This document shows, piece by piece, positions 36,976 to 47,259 of a DNA stretch of 64,000 bases. The notes below the pieces were generated by a model. That model did not search any database. It was not told where the DNA came from and saw nothing but the letters and a program-made list of their open reading frames with translations. The translations under genes were made by a program, and so were the position numbers. How positions within the stretch are numbered: the first letter of the stretch is position 1; every line of letters starts with the position of its first letter. The DNA lies in contig NZ_JASTLB010000001.1 in NCBI RefSeq assembly GCF_030499535.1, positions 2,914,001-2,978,000 of the forward strand, given 5' to 3'. Source of the DNA: Streptomyces sp. TG1A-8. GTDB lineage: Bacteria; Actinomycetota; Actinomycetes; Streptomycetales; Streptomycetaceae.

Positions 36976-37641
36976 CTACTTGTTCTCGGCCTTCTCGCGC
37001 CTGAGCGCCTCCAGCGCCCGCTGCGTGATCTCGTCCACGGGGCCCAGGGAGGAGATCGTCACGACCAGGCCCTGCGCCTTGTAGTAGTCGATGATCGGCT
37101 CGGTCTGCGTGTGGTAGACCTCCAGCCGGGTGCGCACGGTGTCCTCGGAGTCGTCGTCGCGCTGGTACAGCTCACCGCCGCACAGGTCGCACACGTCCTC
37201 CTGCTGCGGCGGGCTGTACGTCACGTGGAAGACGTGGGCCGAGTCGTTGCGGCAGATGCGCCGACCGGCGATCCGCTTGACGACCTCCTCCTCCGGCACC
37301 TCCAGGTCCAGCACCGCGTCCAGCGTGATGCCCTCGCTCTCCAGCAGCTCGTCCAGGGCCCCGGCCTGCGAGACGTTGCGCGGGAAGCCGTCCAGCAGGA
37401 AACCGCCCTCGGCGTCCGGCTGCTCCATGCGGTCCTTGGCCATCGCTATCGTCACCTCGTCGGGGACGAGGTTGCCGGCGTCCATGTAGGACTTGGCGAG
37501 CTTGCCCAGCTCGGTCTGCCGGCTGATGTTGGCCCGGAACAGGTCGCCCGTGGAGATGTGCGGGATGGCCAGCTTCTCTGCGAGACGAACGGCTTGCGTT
37601 CCCTTACCGGCACCCGGCGGCCCGACGAGGACGATACGCAT
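36976..37641 (-). CDS. adk: Adenylate kinase
   Basis: A 221-aa long-type kinase (AMP + ATP to 2 ADP): P-loop VGPPGAGKGTQAVRLAEKLA, AMP site FLLDGFPRNVSQAGALDELL, and a LID (AGRRICRNDSAHVFHVTYSP, DVCDLCGGELYQRDDD) with three Cys where zinc-type enzymes have four ligands. The ATG overlaps the secY stop by 1 nt (TGATG), so translation is coupled. Confidence 0.98.
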   Translation of the reverse strand: MRIVLVGPPGAGKGTQAVRLAEKLAIPHISTGDLFRANISRQTELGKLAKSYMDAGNLVPDEVTIAMAKDRMEQPDAEGGFLLDGFPRNVSQAGALDELLESEGITLDAVLDLEVPEEEVVKRIAGRRICRNDSAHVFHVTYSPPQQEDVCDLCGGELYQRDDDSEDTVRTRLEVYHTQTEPIIDYYKAQGLVVTISSLGPVDEITQRALEALRREKAENK

Positions 37642-38954
37642 CAGCGGAGGAACCCTTCGTAATTGCGCTGCTGGAGCTGGCTCTCAATCTGCTTCACCGT
37701 TTCCAGGCCGACACCCACGATGATCAGGATGCTGGTCCCGCCGAACGGGAAGTTCTGGCTTGCCCCGAAGCCCACCAACGCCATTGTCGGTACGAGAGCG
37801 ATCAGACCCAGATACAGCGAACCCGGCCAGGTGATCCGGTTGAGCACGTAGCTGAGGTACTCAGCGGTCGGTCGGCCAGCCCGGATGCCCGGGATGAAGC
37901 CACCATACTTCTTCATGTTGTCGGCGACTTCCTCGGGGTTGAAGGAGATCGCCACGTAGAAGAACGCGAAGAACACGATGAGCAGGAAGTACAGGGTGAT
38001 GTAGAGCGGGTGGTCGCCCTTGGTCAGGTTCGCCGTCACCCACTGCTTCCAGCCGGCGTTGCCGCCCGCGAACTGCGCGACCAACGCGGGGATGTAGAGC
38101 AGCGAGGAGGCGAAGATCACGGGGATCACGCCCGCCTGGTTCACCTTGAGCGGGATGTACGTGGACGTACCGCCGTAGGAACGGCGCCCGATCATGCGCT
38201 TCGCGTACTGCACCGGGATGCGGCGCTGGGCCTGCTCGACGAAGACGACGAGCGCGACCATGACCAGGCCGACCAGGATGACGGTGCCGAACTCGATCCA
38301 GCCGCCGGCCAGGGTGCCCTGCTTCTTGATGGCCCACAGCGCGGACGGGAAGGTCGCGGCGATCGAGATGAACATCAGGATCGACATGCCGTTGCCGATG
38401 CCGCGGTCGGTGATCAGCTCACCGAGCCACATGACGACGGCCGTACCGGCGGTCATGCAGATGACCATCGTGATCGTCGTGAAGATCGCCTGGTCCGGGA
38501 CGATGCTCGACGCGACCGTGCAGCCGTTGAACAGGGCGCCGCTGCGGGCGGTGGCGACCAGGCCGGTGCCCTGCAGGATGGCGAGCGCCACGGTCAGGTA
38601 GCGGGTGTACTGCGTGATCTTCGCGGTACCCGCCTGGCCTTCCTTCTTCAGGGCTTCCAGGCGCGGGATGACCACGGTCAGCAATTGGAGGATGATGCTC
38701 GCCGTGATGTACGGCATGATGCCGAGCGCGAAGATCGTGATCTGGAGCAGCGCGCCGCCGCTGAACATGTTGACGAGACCGAAGAGGCCCTGGTTGCCGG
38801 ACGCCTCGTTCACGCAGGTCTGGACGGCCTTGTAGTTGACGCCGGGGATCGGGATGTGGGTACCGACCCGGTAGACCACGATGATGCCCAGCGTGAAGAG
38901 CAGCTTCTTGCGCAGGTCGGGCGTCCTGAACGCCCGGGCGAACGCGGTGAGCAC
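37641..38954 (-). CDS. secY: Preprotein translocase subunit SecY
   Basis: A 437-aa membrane channel of the Sec pathway, with ten predicted helices including LLFTLGIIVVYRVGTHIPIP, LFGLVNMFSGGALLQITIFA and LGIMPYITASIILQLLTVVI. Cytoplasmic loop RRSYGGTSTYIPLKVNQAGV is intact. GTG 38954 has GCAGGAGG upstream. A strong hairpin separates it from rplO, so secY-adk-map may be its own transcription unit. Confidence 0.99.
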   Translation of the reverse strand: MLTAFARAFRTPDLRKKLLFTLGIIVVYRVGTHIPIPGVNYKAVQTCVNEASGNQGLFGLVNMFSGGALLQITIFALGIMPYITASIILQLLTVVIPRLEALKKEGQAGTAKITQYTRYLTVALAILQGTGLVATARSGALFNGCTVASSIVPDQAIFTTITMVICMTAGTAVVMWLGELITDRGIGNGMSILMFISIAATFPSALWAIKKQGTLAGGWIEFGTVILVGLVMVALVVFVEQAQRRIPVQYAKRMIGRRSYGGTSTYIPLKVNQAGVIPVIFASSLLYIPALVAQFAGGNAGWKQWVTANLTKGDHPLYITLYFLLIVFFAFFYVAISFNPEEVADNMKKYGGFIPGIRAGRPTAEYLSYVLNRITWPGSLYLGLIALVPTMALVGFGASQNFPFGGTSILIIVGVGLETVKQIESQLQQRNYEGFLR

Positions 38955-39073
38955 GGTGCCTCCTGCGACCCCCGCGCAACTGCGTCAAGGGTGACGGTCT
39001 TGAGGTTCGACGGATAGGGAAAAGAACAGCGCAGGCCACCTTACCGGCGACACTGCCCCCCAAGGAACGACCA

Positions 39074-39107
39074 ACCGGGGATACCTCGATTGTGAGGTAT
39101 CCCCGGT
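39074..39107 (-). terminator. Strong hairpin between rplO and secY
   Basis: A perfect 14-bp stem ACCGGGGATACCTC / GAGGTATCCCCGGT with a 6-nt loop lies 39 bp after rplO; on the transcript it is followed by T-rich sequence (TTGGTCGTTCCTT). It is a good intrinsic terminator or attenuator inside what is classically one spc operon. Confidence 0.85.
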
Positions 39108-39145
39108 CGGGATCGTTTACGTCATCGAGGCGTCGTCCGAAGGAC

Positions 39146-39601
39146 TCAGACGAGCTCGGTGACCGTGCCGCCGGCGGCGGCGATCTTCTCCTTGGCGGAG
39201 CCGGAGACGGCGTCGACCGTCACCTGCAGCGCCACGGAGATCTCGCCCTGGCCGAGCACCTTGACGAGGCTGTTCTTGCGAACGGCACCCTTGGCCACCA
39301 GGCCCTCGACGGTGACCTCGCCACCCTCGGGGTACAGCGCGGCCAGCTTGTCGAGGTTCACGACCTGGTACTCGGTCTTGAACGGGTTCTTGAAGCCCTT
39401 CAGCTTCGGGAGACGCATGTGGAGCGGCATCTGGCCACCCTCGAAGCTCTCCGGAACCTGGTAGCGGGCCTTGGTGCCCTTGGTACCACGACCGGCCGTC
39501 TTACCCTTCGACGCCTCGCCACGACCCACACGGGTCTTGGCGGTCTTGGCGCCCGGGGCGGGACGGAGGTTGTGGATCTTCAGCGGGTTGTTCTCCGCCA
39601 T
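39146..39601 (-). CDS. rplO: 50S ribosomal protein L15
   Basis: A 151-aa L15: [60 protein letters not shown]. It is two bases from rpmD and last before the hairpin that precedes secY. Confidence 0.99.
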   Translation of the reverse strand: MAENNPLKIHNLRPAPGAKTAKTRVGRGEASKGKTAGRGTKGTKARYQVPESFEGGQMPLHMRLPKLKGFKNPFKTEYQVVNLDKLAALYPEGGEVTVEGLVAKGAVRKNSLVKVLGQGEISVALQVTVDAVSGSAKEKIAAAGGTVTELV

Positions 39602-39603
39602 GA

Positions 39604-39786
39604 TCAGTCGACCTCCTCGACCGTCACGAGGTGGCGGACGGTGTGCACCATGCCGCGGAACTCGGGGCGGTCCTCCTTGACGACCACGGTGTTGATCCCC
39701 TTGAGACCAAGCGACCGCAGGGTGTCACGGTGGTTCTGCTTGCTGCCGATGTAGGACTTGACCTGCGTGATCTTGAGCTGCGCCAT
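39604..39786 (-). CDS. rpmD: 50S ribosomal protein L30
   Basis: A 60-aa L30: [56 protein letters not shown]. It sits between rpsE and rplO with gaps of two bases each. Confidence 0.98.
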   Translation of the reverse strand: MAQLKITQVKSYIGSKQNHRDTLRSLGLKGINTVVVKEDRPEFRGMVHTVRHLVTVEEVD

Positions 39787-39788
39787 GA

Positions 39789-40394
39789 TTACGCACCCGC
39801 CCCGGCACGCGCACGCAGCAGAGCCGCGGGAGCGACGTCCTCGAGCGGCAGACCGCGGCGGGCCGCGATCTCCTCGGGACGCTGCAGGCCCTTGAGGGCC
39901 GCCACGGTCGCGTGCACGATGTTGATGGCGTTGTCGGAGCCGAGCGACTTCGACAGCACGTCGTGGATACCGGCGCACTCGAGCACGGCGCGCACCGGAC
40001 CACCGGCGATCACACCGGTACCGGGCGACGCGGGCTTGAGCAGCACGACGCCGGCGGCCTTCTCACCCTGGATGGGGTGCGGGATGGTGCCCTGGATGCG
40101 GGGGACCTTGAAGAAGTGCTTCTTGGCCTCCTCGACACCCTTGGCGATGGCGGCCGGCACCTCCTTGGCCTTGCCGTATCCGACACCCACGGTGCCGTCA
40201 CCGTCGCCCACCACGACCAGCGCGGTGAAGCTGAAGCGACGACCACCCTTCACAACCTTGGCGACGCGGTTGATCGCGACGACGCGCTCAACGTACGCGG
40301 TCTTCTCGGCGGCAGCAGCGCCGCCGTCACGGCCCTTCCGGTCCCGCCGCTCGCCGCCACCGGCACCGCCACCGCGGCGCTGGGGTCCAGCCAT
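39789..40394 (-). CDS. rpsE: 30S ribosomal protein S5
   Basis: A 201-aa S5 with a Gly/Arg-rich N-terminal extension, then [40 protein letters not shown] and [20 protein letters not shown]. Canonical spc order rplR-rpsE-rpmD. Confidence 0.99.
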   Translation of the reverse strand: MAGPQRRGGGAGGGERRDRKGRDGGAAAAEKTAYVERVVAINRVAKVVKGGRRFSFTALVVVGDGDGTVGVGYGKAKEVPAAIAKGVEEAKKHFFKVPRIQGTIPHPIQGEKAAGVVLLKPASPGTGVIAGGPVRAVLECAGIHDVLSKSLGSDNAINIVHATVAALKGLQRPEEIAARRGLPLEDVAPAALLRARAGAGA

Positions 40395-40431
40395 TGGATT
40401 TACCTCTCTCTTTTCCGCTAGCTACGGCGGC

Positions 40432-40815
40432 TCAGAACCTGAGCCCGGCTTCGCGGGCGGCGTCCGCCAGGGCGGCGATGCGCCCCGCGTACTGGTTGCC
40501 ACCACGGTCGAACACGACAGCCTCGACACCGGCGGCCCGGGCGCGCTCGGCGACCAGGGCGCCGACCTGCTTGGCCTGCGCGGACTTGTCGCCCTCGGCA
40601 CCGCGGATCGACGCGTCCAGGGTGGACGCCGACGCCAGGGTGTGGCCCTTCAGGTCGTCGATCACCTGCGCCACGATGTGGCGGTTGGAGCGGGTCACGA
40701 CCAGACGGGGGCGCTCGGCGGTACCCGAGACCTTCTTGCGGATCCGGATGTGGCGACGCTTGATAGCGGCACGCTTGTAGGCGTCGCCCTTGAGGATCTT
40801 CTGCCCGTATGCCAT
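40432..40815 (-). CDS. rplR: 50S ribosomal protein L18
   Basis: A 127-aa 5S-rRNA-binding L18: [60 protein letters not shown]. It starts 3 nt after rplF. Confidence 0.99.
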   Translation of the reverse strand: MAYGQKILKGDAYKRAAIKRRHIRIRKKVSGTAERPRLVVTRSNRHIVAQVIDDLKGHTLASASTLDASIRGAEGDKSAQAKQVGALVAERARAAGVEAVVFDRGGNQYAGRIAALADAAREAGLRF

Positions 40816-40818
40816 GGC

Positions 40819-41358
40819 TTACTTACCCGCCTTTCCGACCTTGCGGCGGATGACTTCGCCCTCGTACTTGACGCCCTTGGCCTTGTACGGGTCGGGCTTG
40901 CGCAGCTTGCGGATGTTGGCCGCAACCTCGCCGACCTTCTGCTTGTCGATGCCCTCGACCGAGAAACGGGTCGGGGTCTCCACCTTGAAGGTGATGCCCT
41001 CGGGCGCCTCGACGGTGATCGGGTGGCTGTAGCCGAGCGCGAACTCGAGGTTCGAGCCCTTGGCGGTCACGCGGTAACCGACACCACTGATCTCGAGCTT
41101 CTTCACGTAACCCTGGGTCACGCCGGTGATCATGTTCGCCACCAGCGTGCGGGACAGGCCGTGGAGGGCCTTGTTCTGACGCTCGTCGTTCGGGCGGGTG
41201 ACGCTCAGGACGCCGTCCTCACCCCTGACGATCTCGATCGGTGCCACGACGGTGTGGGTCAGCTCGCCCTTGGGGCCCTTGACCTTGACCGTACGGCCGT
41301 CGATGGTGACGTCCACGCCGGCGGGAACCGCGATGGGGAGCTTGCCGATGCGCGACAT
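40819..41358 (-). CDS. rplF: 50S ribosomal protein L6
   Basis: A 179-aa L6: [60 protein letters not shown], and the C-terminal [20 protein letters not shown]. Confidence 0.99.
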   Translation of the reverse strand: MSRIGKLPIAVPAGVDVTIDGRTVKVKGPKGELTHTVVAPIEIVRGEDGVLSVTRPNDERQNKALHGLSRTLVANMITGVTQGYVKKLEISGVGYRVTAKGSNLEFALGYSHPITVEAPEGITFKVETPTRFSVEGIDKQKVGEVAANIRKLRKPDPYKAKGVKYEGEVIRRKVGKAGK

Positions 41359-41382
41359 AGCTGTTTCCTCCGTTCCCTTCTG

Positions 41383-41781
41383 CTACCAGACGTAGGCGAG
41401 GACTTCCCCACCCACGCCCTTCTTGCCGGCCTGCTTGTCGGTGAGGAGCCCGTGCGACGTGGAGATGATCGCCACGCCCAGGCCGCCGAGCACCTTCGGC
41501 AGGTTGGTGGACTTCGCGTACACCCGGAGACCGGGCTTGGAGATCCGCTTGATCCCCGCGATGGAGCGCTCACGGTTGGGGCCGAACTTCAGCTCCAGGA
41601 CGAGGTTCTTGCCGACTTCGGCGTCCTCGACCTTCCAGCCCGTGATGAAGCCCTCCTGCTGGAGGATCTCAGCGATGTGCGACTTGATCTTCGAGTGCGG
41701 CATCGCCACGGAGTCGTGGTATGCCGAGTTCGCGTTCCGCAGACGCGTAAGCATGTCTGCGATCGGATCAGTCATGGTCAT
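41383..41781 (-). CDS. rpsH: 30S ribosomal protein S8
   Basis: A 132-aa S8: [26 protein letters not shown]-type segment in [20 protein letters not shown], and [23 protein letters not shown] 41781 is preferred over the next Met because AAGG lies 7 nt upstream. Confidence 0.99.
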   Translation of the reverse strand: MTMTDPIADMLTRLRNANSAYHDSVAMPHSKIKSHIAEILQQEGFITGWKVEDAEVGKNLVLELKFGPNRERSIAGIKRISKPGLRVYAKSTNLPKVLGGLGVAIISTSHGLLTDKQAGKKGVGGEVLAYVW

Positions 41782-41890
41782 GAATTGGCCTTCGGCCTCT
41801 CTCGCCGGGGTTTCCTGGTGCGCCATCCCTCTCCCCGATCCGAGACGGGACGGGTGCGGCGCGGTGGACCTACGGCGTAGTAAGTCGTAA

Positions 41891-41952
41891 GGGCGGCAGC
41901 AGACGCCCAACCCCACAAGCCTAAGGCATGCGGGCTGGGCATTCTGCCGCCC
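41891..41952 (-). promoter_or_regulatory. Large stem-loop between rpsN and rpsH
   Basis: GGGCGGCAG (41891-41899) pairs with CTGCCGCCC (41944-41952); inside, CGCCCA pairs with TGGGC. It lies in the 211-bp gap of an otherwise tightly packed operon. It could be an RNA-processing site, attenuator, or ribosomal-protein binding site. Confidence 0.55.
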
Positions 41953-41992
41953 CGGTTGCTTACCGAGAGCTTCAGGAATCCCCGGAGGGGGA

Positions 41993-42178
41993 TTACCAGG
42001 AGCTCTTGGTCACGCCCGGCAGTTCGCCACGGTGAGCCATCTCACGAAGGCACACGCGGCACAGGCCGAACTTGCGGTACACGGAGTGCGGACGACCGCA
42101 GCGCTGGCAACGGGTGTAGCCGCGCACACCGAACTTGGGCTTGCGGGCAGCCTTCGCGATGAGAGCCTTCTTCGCCAT
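41993..42178 (-). CDS. rpsN: 30S ribosomal protein S14, type Z
   Basis: A 61-aa zinc-ribbon S14: [60 protein letters not shown]. Four zinc Cys (C24, C27, C40, C43) make this the C+ form; actinobacteria often have an unlinked zinc-free paralogue used under zinc starvation. Confidence 0.98.
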   Translation of the reverse strand: MAKKALIAKAARKPKFGVRGYTRCQRCGRPHSVYRKFGLCRVCLREMAHRGELPGVTKSSW

Positions 42179-42183
42179 CTCGC

Positions 42184-42741
42184 TCACGCCTCCTTGAAGG
42201 GGAAGCCGAGGTGACGCAGCAGGGCACGGCCCTCTTCGTCGTTGGTCGCCGTGGTGACCACGGTGATGTCCATACCCCGGACGCGGTCGATCTTGTCCTG
42301 GTCGATCTCGTGGAACATGACCTGCTCCGTGAGACCGAAGGTGTAGTTGCCACGGCCGTCGAACTGCTTCGGGGACAGACCGCGGAAGTCGCGGATGCGC
42401 GGCAGCGCGAGCGACAGGGTGCGGTCCAGGAACTCCCACATGCGGTCGCCACGGAGCGTGACGTGGGCACCGATCGGCTGACCCTCGCGCAGCTTGAACT
42501 GCGCGATGGACTTGCGGGCCTTGGTGACGGCCGGCTTCTGACCGGTGATGGTGGTCAGGTCGCGGATCGCGCCCTCGATCAGCTTCGAGTCACGGGCGGC
42601 GTCGCCGACACCCATGTTGACCACGATCTTGACGAGGCCGGGAACCTGCATGACGTTCTCGTACTTGAACTGGTCACGCAGCTTGCCCGCGATCTCCTCG
42701 CGGTACTTCTGCTTCAGACGCGGAGTGGTGGTGGTAGCCAT
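42184..42741 (-). CDS. rplE: 50S ribosomal protein L5
   Basis: A 185-aa L5: [80 protein letters not shown]. It starts within the last base of rplX. Confidence 0.99.
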   Translation of the reverse strand: MATTTTPRLKQKYREEIAGKLRDQFKYENVMQVPGLVKIVVNMGVGDAARDSKLIEGAIRDLTTITGQKPAVTKARKSIAQFKLREGQPIGAHVTLRGDRMWEFLDRTLSLALPRIRDFRGLSPKQFDGRGNYTFGLTEQVMFHEIDQDKIDRVRGMDITVVTTATNDEEGRALLRHLGFPFKEA

Positions 42742-43064
42742 CAGATGTCCTCACCCGTCCGCTTGGCAACGCGGATCTTGTTGCCCTCTTCGTCGAAGCG
42801 GTAACCGACACGCGTGACGACCTTCTGACCGTCCTTCTCCACGACCAGCTGGACGTTGGACACGTGGATGGGGGCCTCGGTGGTCACGATGCCGCCGGCC
42901 TGGGAACCGCGAGCGGTCGGGCCGGCCTTGGTGTGCTTCTTGACCCGGTTGACACCCTCGACCAGAACGCGCTCCTCGCGCGGGTAAGCGGCAATGACCT
43001 TGCCCTGCTTGCCCTTGTCCTTGCCGGTGATGACCTGGACCAGGTCGCCCTTCTTGATCTTCAT
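42741..43064 (-). CDS. rplX: 50S ribosomal protein L24
   Basis: A 107-aa KOW-domain L24: [40 protein letters not shown], and [20 protein letters not shown]. It follows rplN by two bases. Confidence 0.99.
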   Translation of the reverse strand: MKIKKGDLVQVITGKDKGKQGKVIAAYPREERVLVEGVNRVKKHTKAGPTARGSQAGGIVTTEAPIHVSNVQLVVEKDGQKVVTRVGYRFDEEGNKIRVAKRTGEDI

Positions 43065-43066
43065 GC

Positions 43067-43435
43067 TTACAGCACCTCCGGCGCGAGCGAGATGATCTTC
43101 ATGAACTTCTTCTCGCGCAGCTCCCGGCCGACCGGGCCGAAGATGCGGGTGCCGCGAGGGTCGCCGTCGTTCTTCAGAATGACGGCGGCGTTCTCGTCGA
43201 AGCGGATGTACGAGCCGTCCGGACGGCGGCGCTCCTTGACGGTGCGAACGATGACCGCCTTGACGACGTCACCCTTCTTCACGTTGCCACCGGGGATCGC
43301 GTCCTTGACGGTGGCGACGATGACGTCACCGATGCCCGCGTAGCGGCGACCGGAGCCACCGAGCACACGGATGCAAAGGATCTCCTTCGCACCAGTGTTG
43401 TCGGCGACACGCAGTCGCGACTCCTGCTGGATCAC
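43067..43435 (-). CDS. rplN: 50S ribosomal protein L14
   Basis: A 122-aa L14: [60 protein letters not shown]. First gene of the spc block; the 94-bp gap before it carries two hairpins. Confidence 0.99.
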   Translation of the reverse strand: MIQQESRLRVADNTGAKEILCIRVLGGSGRRYAGIGDVIVATVKDAIPGGNVKKGDVVKAVIVRTVKERRRPDGSYIRFDENAAVILKNDGDPRGTRIFGPVGRELREKKFMKIISLAPEVL

Positions 43436-43463
43436 GTCTATCTCCTGATCGTCTGCCGGTTCC

Positions 43464-43491
43464 CCGGGGGCCGCGCTTCAGCGGCCCCCGG
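43464..43491 (-). terminator. Hairpin at the S10/spc operon boundary (distal)
   Basis: A perfect 11-bp stem CCGGGGGCCGC / GCGGCCCCCGG with a GCTTCA loop between rpsQ and rplN. Together with the hairpin at 43508-43527 it marks the S10-spc boundary. Confidence 0.7.
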
Positions 43492-43507
43492 AGCCTGGCG
43501 GAACTGT

Positions 43508-43527
43508 CCTGCGGGACACCCCGCAGG
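43508..43527 (-). terminator. Hairpin at the S10/spc operon boundary (proximal)
   Basis: A perfect 8-bp stem CCTGCGGG / CCCGCAGG with an ACAC loop immediately after the rpsQ stop. Confidence 0.65.
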
Positions 43528-43529
43528 AA

Positions 43530-43814
43530 TTACTTGGCCTTCTCGAGGATCTCGACGACGCGCCAGCGCTTCGTCGCGGACAGCGGCCGGGTCTCCATGA
43601 GGAGGACGCGGTCGCCGACGCCCGCGGCGTTCTGCTCGTCGTGGGCCTTGAGCTTGTTCGTACGGCGGATGACCTTGCCGTACAGCGCGTGCTTGACACG
43701 GTCCTCGACGGCGACGACGACGGTCTTGTCCATCTTGTCGCTGACGACGAGACCCTCACGGGTCTTGCGGAAGCCGCGCGCTTCCTTGTTCTCAGTCACG
43801 TTGCTCTCGCTCAT
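43530..43814 (-). CDS. rpsQ: 30S ribosomal protein S17
   Basis: A 94-aa S17: [60 protein letters not shown]. It overlaps the rpmC stop by 4 nt (ATGA). Last gene of the S10 operon. Confidence 0.99.
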   Translation of the reverse strand: MSESNVTENKEARGFRKTREGLVVSDKMDKTVVVAVEDRVKHALYGKVIRRTNKLKAHDEQNAAGVGDRVLLMETRPLSATKRWRVVEILEKAK

Positions 43815-44035
43815 GCGTTCTCCACCGTTTCGATGCCCAGCTCACGCTCGCGCATCAGGGTGTAGATCCGCGCGATGTCCTTGCGGACCGCCTTCAGACG
43901 GCCGTGGTTCTCGAGCTGGCCCGTCGCCGCCTGGAAGCGGAGGTTGAACAGCTCTTCCTTGGCCTCGCGGAGCTTCGCCAGAAGCTCCTCGTTGCCCAGC
44001 TCGCGCAGCTCGGACGCCTTGGTACCGGCCGACAT
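43811..44035 (-). CDS. rpmC: 50S ribosomal protein L29
   Basis: A 74-aa coiled-coil L29: [63 protein letters not shown] 44035 overlaps the rplP stop by 1 nt; a GTG one codon earlier is less likely. Confidence 0.98.
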   Translation of the reverse strand: MSAGTKASELRELGNEELLAKLREAKEELFNLRFQAATGQLENHGRLKAVRKDIARIYTLMRERELGIETVENA

Positions 44036-44454
44036 CACGCTTCACCTGCCTCGCGCTTGACGATCCGGCACTTCATCGGCAGCTTGTGGGCCGCACGGGT
44101 CAGCGCCTCACGGGCGATCTTCTCGTTGGGGTACGACAGCTCGAACATCACACGTCCGGGCTTGACGTTGGCGATCCACCACTCCGGAGAACCCTTACCG
44201 GAACCCATGCGGGTCTCGGCCGGCTTCTTGGTGAGGGGACGGTCGGGGTAGATGTTGATCCAGACCTTGCCGCCACGCTTGATGTGGCGGGTCATCGCGA
44301 TACGGGCCGCCTCGATCTGGCGGTTCGTCACGTAGGCCGGGGTCAGCGCCTGGATGCCGTACTCGCCGAACGCAACCTGCGTCCCACCCTTGGACATACC
44401 GTTGCGCTTCGGGTGGTGCTGCTTGCGGTGCTTGACCCTACGGGGGATCAGCAT
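44035..44454 (-). CDS. rplP: 50S ribosomal protein L16
   Basis: A 139-aa L16: [80 protein letters not shown]. Five bases separate it from rpsC. Confidence 0.99.
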   Translation of the reverse strand: MLIPRRVKHRKQHHPKRNGMSKGGTQVAFGEYGIQALTPAYVTNRQIEAARIAMTRHIKRGGKVWINIYPDRPLTKKPAETRMGSGKGSPEWWIANVKPGRVMFELSYPNEKIAREALTRAAHKLPMKCRIVKREAGEA

Positions 44455-44459
44455 GACGG

Positions 44460-45281
44460 TCAGGCCTCCGTTCCGGTGCTCTCAGCCGGAGCGGCGGCGG
44501 GAGCCTCGGCCTTGGGGGCCTCGGCACCGGCAGCCTGCTGCGGCTTGCGACCGCGCCGCTCGCCACCGCGGCCACCACGGGCCGGGCGGTCGGCGCCACC
44601 GCGGGCCGGGCGGTTGCCCGCACGGGCGGCAGCGTTCTCGGCGCGGACCTCGGCGATGTTCTTGACGTCGCCCTTGTAGATCCAGACCTTCACGCCGATG
44701 CGGCCGAAGGTCGTCTTGGCCTCGAAGAAGCCGTAGTCCACGTTCGCGCGGAGCGTGTGCAGGGGCACGCGGCCCTCGCGGTAGAACTCCGAGCGGGACA
44801 TCTCGGCGCCGCCGAGGCGGCCGCCGCACTGGATCTTGATGCCCTTGGCGCCGGCCTTCATCGCGGACTGCATGCTCTTGCGCATGGCCCGGCGGAAGGA
44901 GACGCGGGAGGAGAGCTGCTCGGCGACGGCCTGGGCGACCAGCTGGGCGTCGGTCTCGGGGTTCTTGACCTCGAGGATGTTCAGCTGGACCTGCTTGCCC
45001 GTGAGCTTCTCGAGGTCACCGCGGATGCGGTCGGCCTCGGCGCCGCGGCGGCCGATGACGATGCCCGGACGGGCGGTGTGGATGTCCACCCGCACACGGT
45101 CACGGGTGCGCTCGATCTCCACCTTGGAGATGCCGGCGCGCTCCATACCGGACGTCATCATCCGGCGGATGGCGACGTCTTCCTTGACGTAGTCCTTGTA
45201 GAGCTTGTCGGCGTACCAACGCGACTTGAAGTCGGTCGTGATGCCGAGTCGGAACCCGTGCGGGTTTACCTTCTGGCCCAT
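44460..45281 (-). CDS. rpsC: 30S ribosomal protein S3
   Basis: A 273-aa S3: [20 protein letters not shown], the KH-domain motif [20 protein letters not shown], and [20 protein letters not shown]. An Ala/Gly/Arg-rich tail of about 55 residues goes beyond the E. coli protein, as in other actinobacteria. ATG abuts the rplV stop. Confidence 0.99.
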   Translation of the reverse strand: MGQKVNPHGFRLGITTDFKSRWYADKLYKDYVKEDVAIRRMMTSGMERAGISKVEIERTRDRVRVDIHTARPGIVIGRRGAEADRIRGDLEKLTGKQVQLNILEVKNPETDAQLVAQAVAEQLSSRVSFRRAMRKSMQSAMKAGAKGIKIQCGGRLGGAEMSRSEFYREGRVPLHTLRANVDYGFFEAKTTFGRIGVKVWIYKGDVKNIAEVRAENAAARAGNRPARGGADRPARGGRGGERRGRKPQQAAGAEAPKAEAPAAAPAESTGTEA

Positions 45282-45628
45282 TACCGGGTTCCTTCCTTGC
45301 TGCTGACGACCACGGTGATGTGGCTGGTCCGCTTGCGGATCCGGTAGGCACGGCCCTGGGCGCGCGGACGGAACCGCTTCAGGGTCGGGCCCTCGTCGAC
45401 GTAGGCCTCCGAGATGAAGAGGCTGTCGACATCGGTGTGGTCGTAGTTGTGCGCGGCGTTGGCGATGGCGCTGTCCAGCACCTTGCCGACCGGCACGCTC
45501 GCGGCCTGCGGGGCGAAACGCAGGACCGCCTGAGCCTCCGTGGCGTCCATGCCACGGATAAGGTCCACCACGCGGCGGGCCTTCATGGGCGTGACGCGGA
45601 TGTACCGCGCCTGGGCCCTGGCTTCCAT
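45281..45628 (-). CDS. rplV: 50S ribosomal protein L22
   Basis: A 115-aa L22: [60 protein letters not shown] (exit-tunnel hairpin). ATG 45628 has GGAAGGA 5 nt upstream, so the in-frame Met at 45658 is not used. Confidence 0.98.
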   Translation of the reverse strand: MEARAQARYIRVTPMKARRVVDLIRGMDATEAQAVLRFAPQAASVPVGKVLDSAIANAAHNYDHTDVDSLFISEAYVDEGPTLKRFRPRAQGRAYRIRKRTSHITVVVSSKEGTR

Positions 45629-45670
45629 GGTTGTCCTTCCAGTGTCTGTCATGGTCATTCCACCCCGCTA

Positions 45671-45952
45671 CTAGCGGCGCTTCGACTTCCGGTCGTCCTT
45701 GACGTGACCCCGGAAGGTGCGCGTCGGCGAGAACTCGCCGAGCTTGTGGCCGACCATCGACTCGGTGACGAACACCGGAATGTGGGTCTTGCCGTTGTGC
45801 ACCGCGATCGTGTGGCCGAGCATGGCCGGGACGATCATCGAGCGACGGGACCAGGTCTTGATGACGTTCTTGGTACCGGCTTCGTTCTGGGCGTCCACCT
45901 TCTTGATCAGGTGGTCGTCGACGAAGGGTCCCTTCTTCAAGCTACGAGGCAT
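45671..45952 (-). CDS. rpsS: 30S ribosomal protein S19
   Basis: A 93-aa S19: [60 protein letters not shown]. Located between rplB and rplV. Confidence 0.99.
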   Translation of the reverse strand: MPRSLKKGPFVDDHLIKKVDAQNEAGTKNVIKTWSRRSMIVPAMLGHTIAVHNGKTHIPVFVTESMVGHKLGEFSPTRTFRGHVKDDRKSKRR

Positions 45953-45964
45953 CTCAACCCGTCC

Positions 45965-46801
45965 TTAGCGCTTCTTGTTCGTCTTGCGGCGGCGGACGAT
46001 GTACTTGTTCGACGCCTTCTTGGGCGAACGAGTACGGCCTTCCTTCTTGCCCCACGGGGACACGGGGTGGCGGCCACCGGAGGTACGGCCCTCACCACCA
46101 CCGTGCGGGTGGTCGACCGGGTTCATGACGACACCACGCACGGTCGGGCGAACGCCCAGCCAGCGCTTGCGGCCCGCCTTGCCCCAGTTGATGTTCGACT
46201 GCTCGGCGTTGCCGACCTCACCGACGGTGGCGCGGCAGCGCGCGTCCACCATGCGGATCTCGCCGGACGGCATGCGGAGCGTCGCCATGGCGCCCTCACG
46301 CGCCAGCAGCTGCACGGAGGCACCTGCGGAGCGGGCGAGCTTGGCACCGCCGCCGGGACGGAGCTCGATCGCGTGGATCGTGGTACCGACCGGGATGTTG
46401 CGCAGGGCCAGGTTGTTGCCCGGCTTGATGTCGGCCCCGGGACCGTTCTCGACGCGGTCGCCCTGCTGCAGGTGGCGCGGGGCGAGGATGTAGCGCTTCT
46501 CGCCGTCGGCGTAGTGCAGCAGCGCGATGCGCGCGGTGCGGTTGGGGTCGTACTCGATGTGCGCGACCTTCGCCGGCACGCCGTCCTTGTCGTGACGACG
46601 GAAGTCGATCACTCGGTAGGCGCGCTTGTGTCCGCCACCCTGGTGGCGAACGGTCACACGACCGGCGTTGTTACGGCCGCCCTTGCTGTGCAGCGGGCGG
46701 ACCAGCGACTTCTCCGGCGTGGACCGCGTGACCTCGACGAAGTCGGCGACGCTGGCGCCACGACGGCCCGGCGTAGTCGGCTTGTACTTGCGGATTCCCA
46801 T
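45965..46801 (-). CDS. rplB: 50S ribosomal protein L2
   Basis: A 278-aa L2: [60 protein letters not shown] with the peptidyl-transferase-proximal His. Canonical rplW-rplB-rpsS order. Confidence 0.99.
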   Translation of the reverse strand: MGIRKYKPTTPGRRGASVADFVEVTRSTPEKSLVRPLHSKGGRNNAGRVTVRHQGGGHKRAYRVIDFRRHDKDGVPAKVAHIEYDPNRTARIALLHYADGEKRYILAPRHLQQGDRVENGPGADIKPGNNLALRNIPVGTTIHAIELRPGGGAKLARSAGASVQLLAREGAMATLRMPSGEIRMVDARCRATVGEVGNAEQSNINWGKAGRKRWLGVRPTVRGVVMNPVDHPHGGGEGRTSGGRHPVSPWGKKEGRTRSPKKASNKYIVRRRKTNKKR

Positions 46802-46839
46802 TTCTCAGTCCTCGTCCGATATCGGACGATCCGACCCGC

Positions 46840-47259
46840 TTACGCGGTCGGACCGCCGAAGATGTCGATACGGTCGCCCTCGGCGAGGGTCACGATCGCC
46901 CGCTTGCTGCCGGCACGCTGACCGAAGCCGGTCTTCGTGCGCTTGCGCTTGCCCTGACGGTTGATCGTGTTGACCCCGGTGACCTTGACGTCGAAGACCG
47001 CCTGGACGGCCTGCTTGATCTGGGTCTTGTTGGCGTTCGGGTCGACGATGAACGTGTACTTGTTCTCGTCGAGAAGCGCGTAGCTCTTCTCGGAGACGAC
47101 CGGCTTCAGCAGGACGTCACGGGGGTCCGTGTACGACTTGCTCAGCGGCGTCTCGACGGTGTTCTTGCCCTCGGTGGCGTGGCGGCGCGCCTTGGCGACG
47201 CGCGCGGCCTTGGCGGCCTTGGCGGCCTTCGAGGCGATAGCGGGGTGACGGATGGCCAT
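46840..47259 (-). CDS. rplW: 50S ribosomal protein L23
   Basis: A 139-aa L23: a basic Ala/Lys-rich N-terminal extension (about 35 residues, [20 protein letters not shown]), then [40 protein letters not shown] and [14 protein letters not shown] loop [23 protein letters not shown] overlaps the rplD stop by 1 nt. Confidence 0.97.
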   Translation of the reverse strand: MAIRHPAIASKAAKAAKAARVAKARRHATEGKNTVETPLSKSYTDPRDVLLKPVVSEKSYALLDENKYTFIVDPNANKTQIKQAVQAVFDVKVTGVNTINRQGKRKRTKTGFGQRAGSKRAIVTLAEGDRIDIFGGPTA

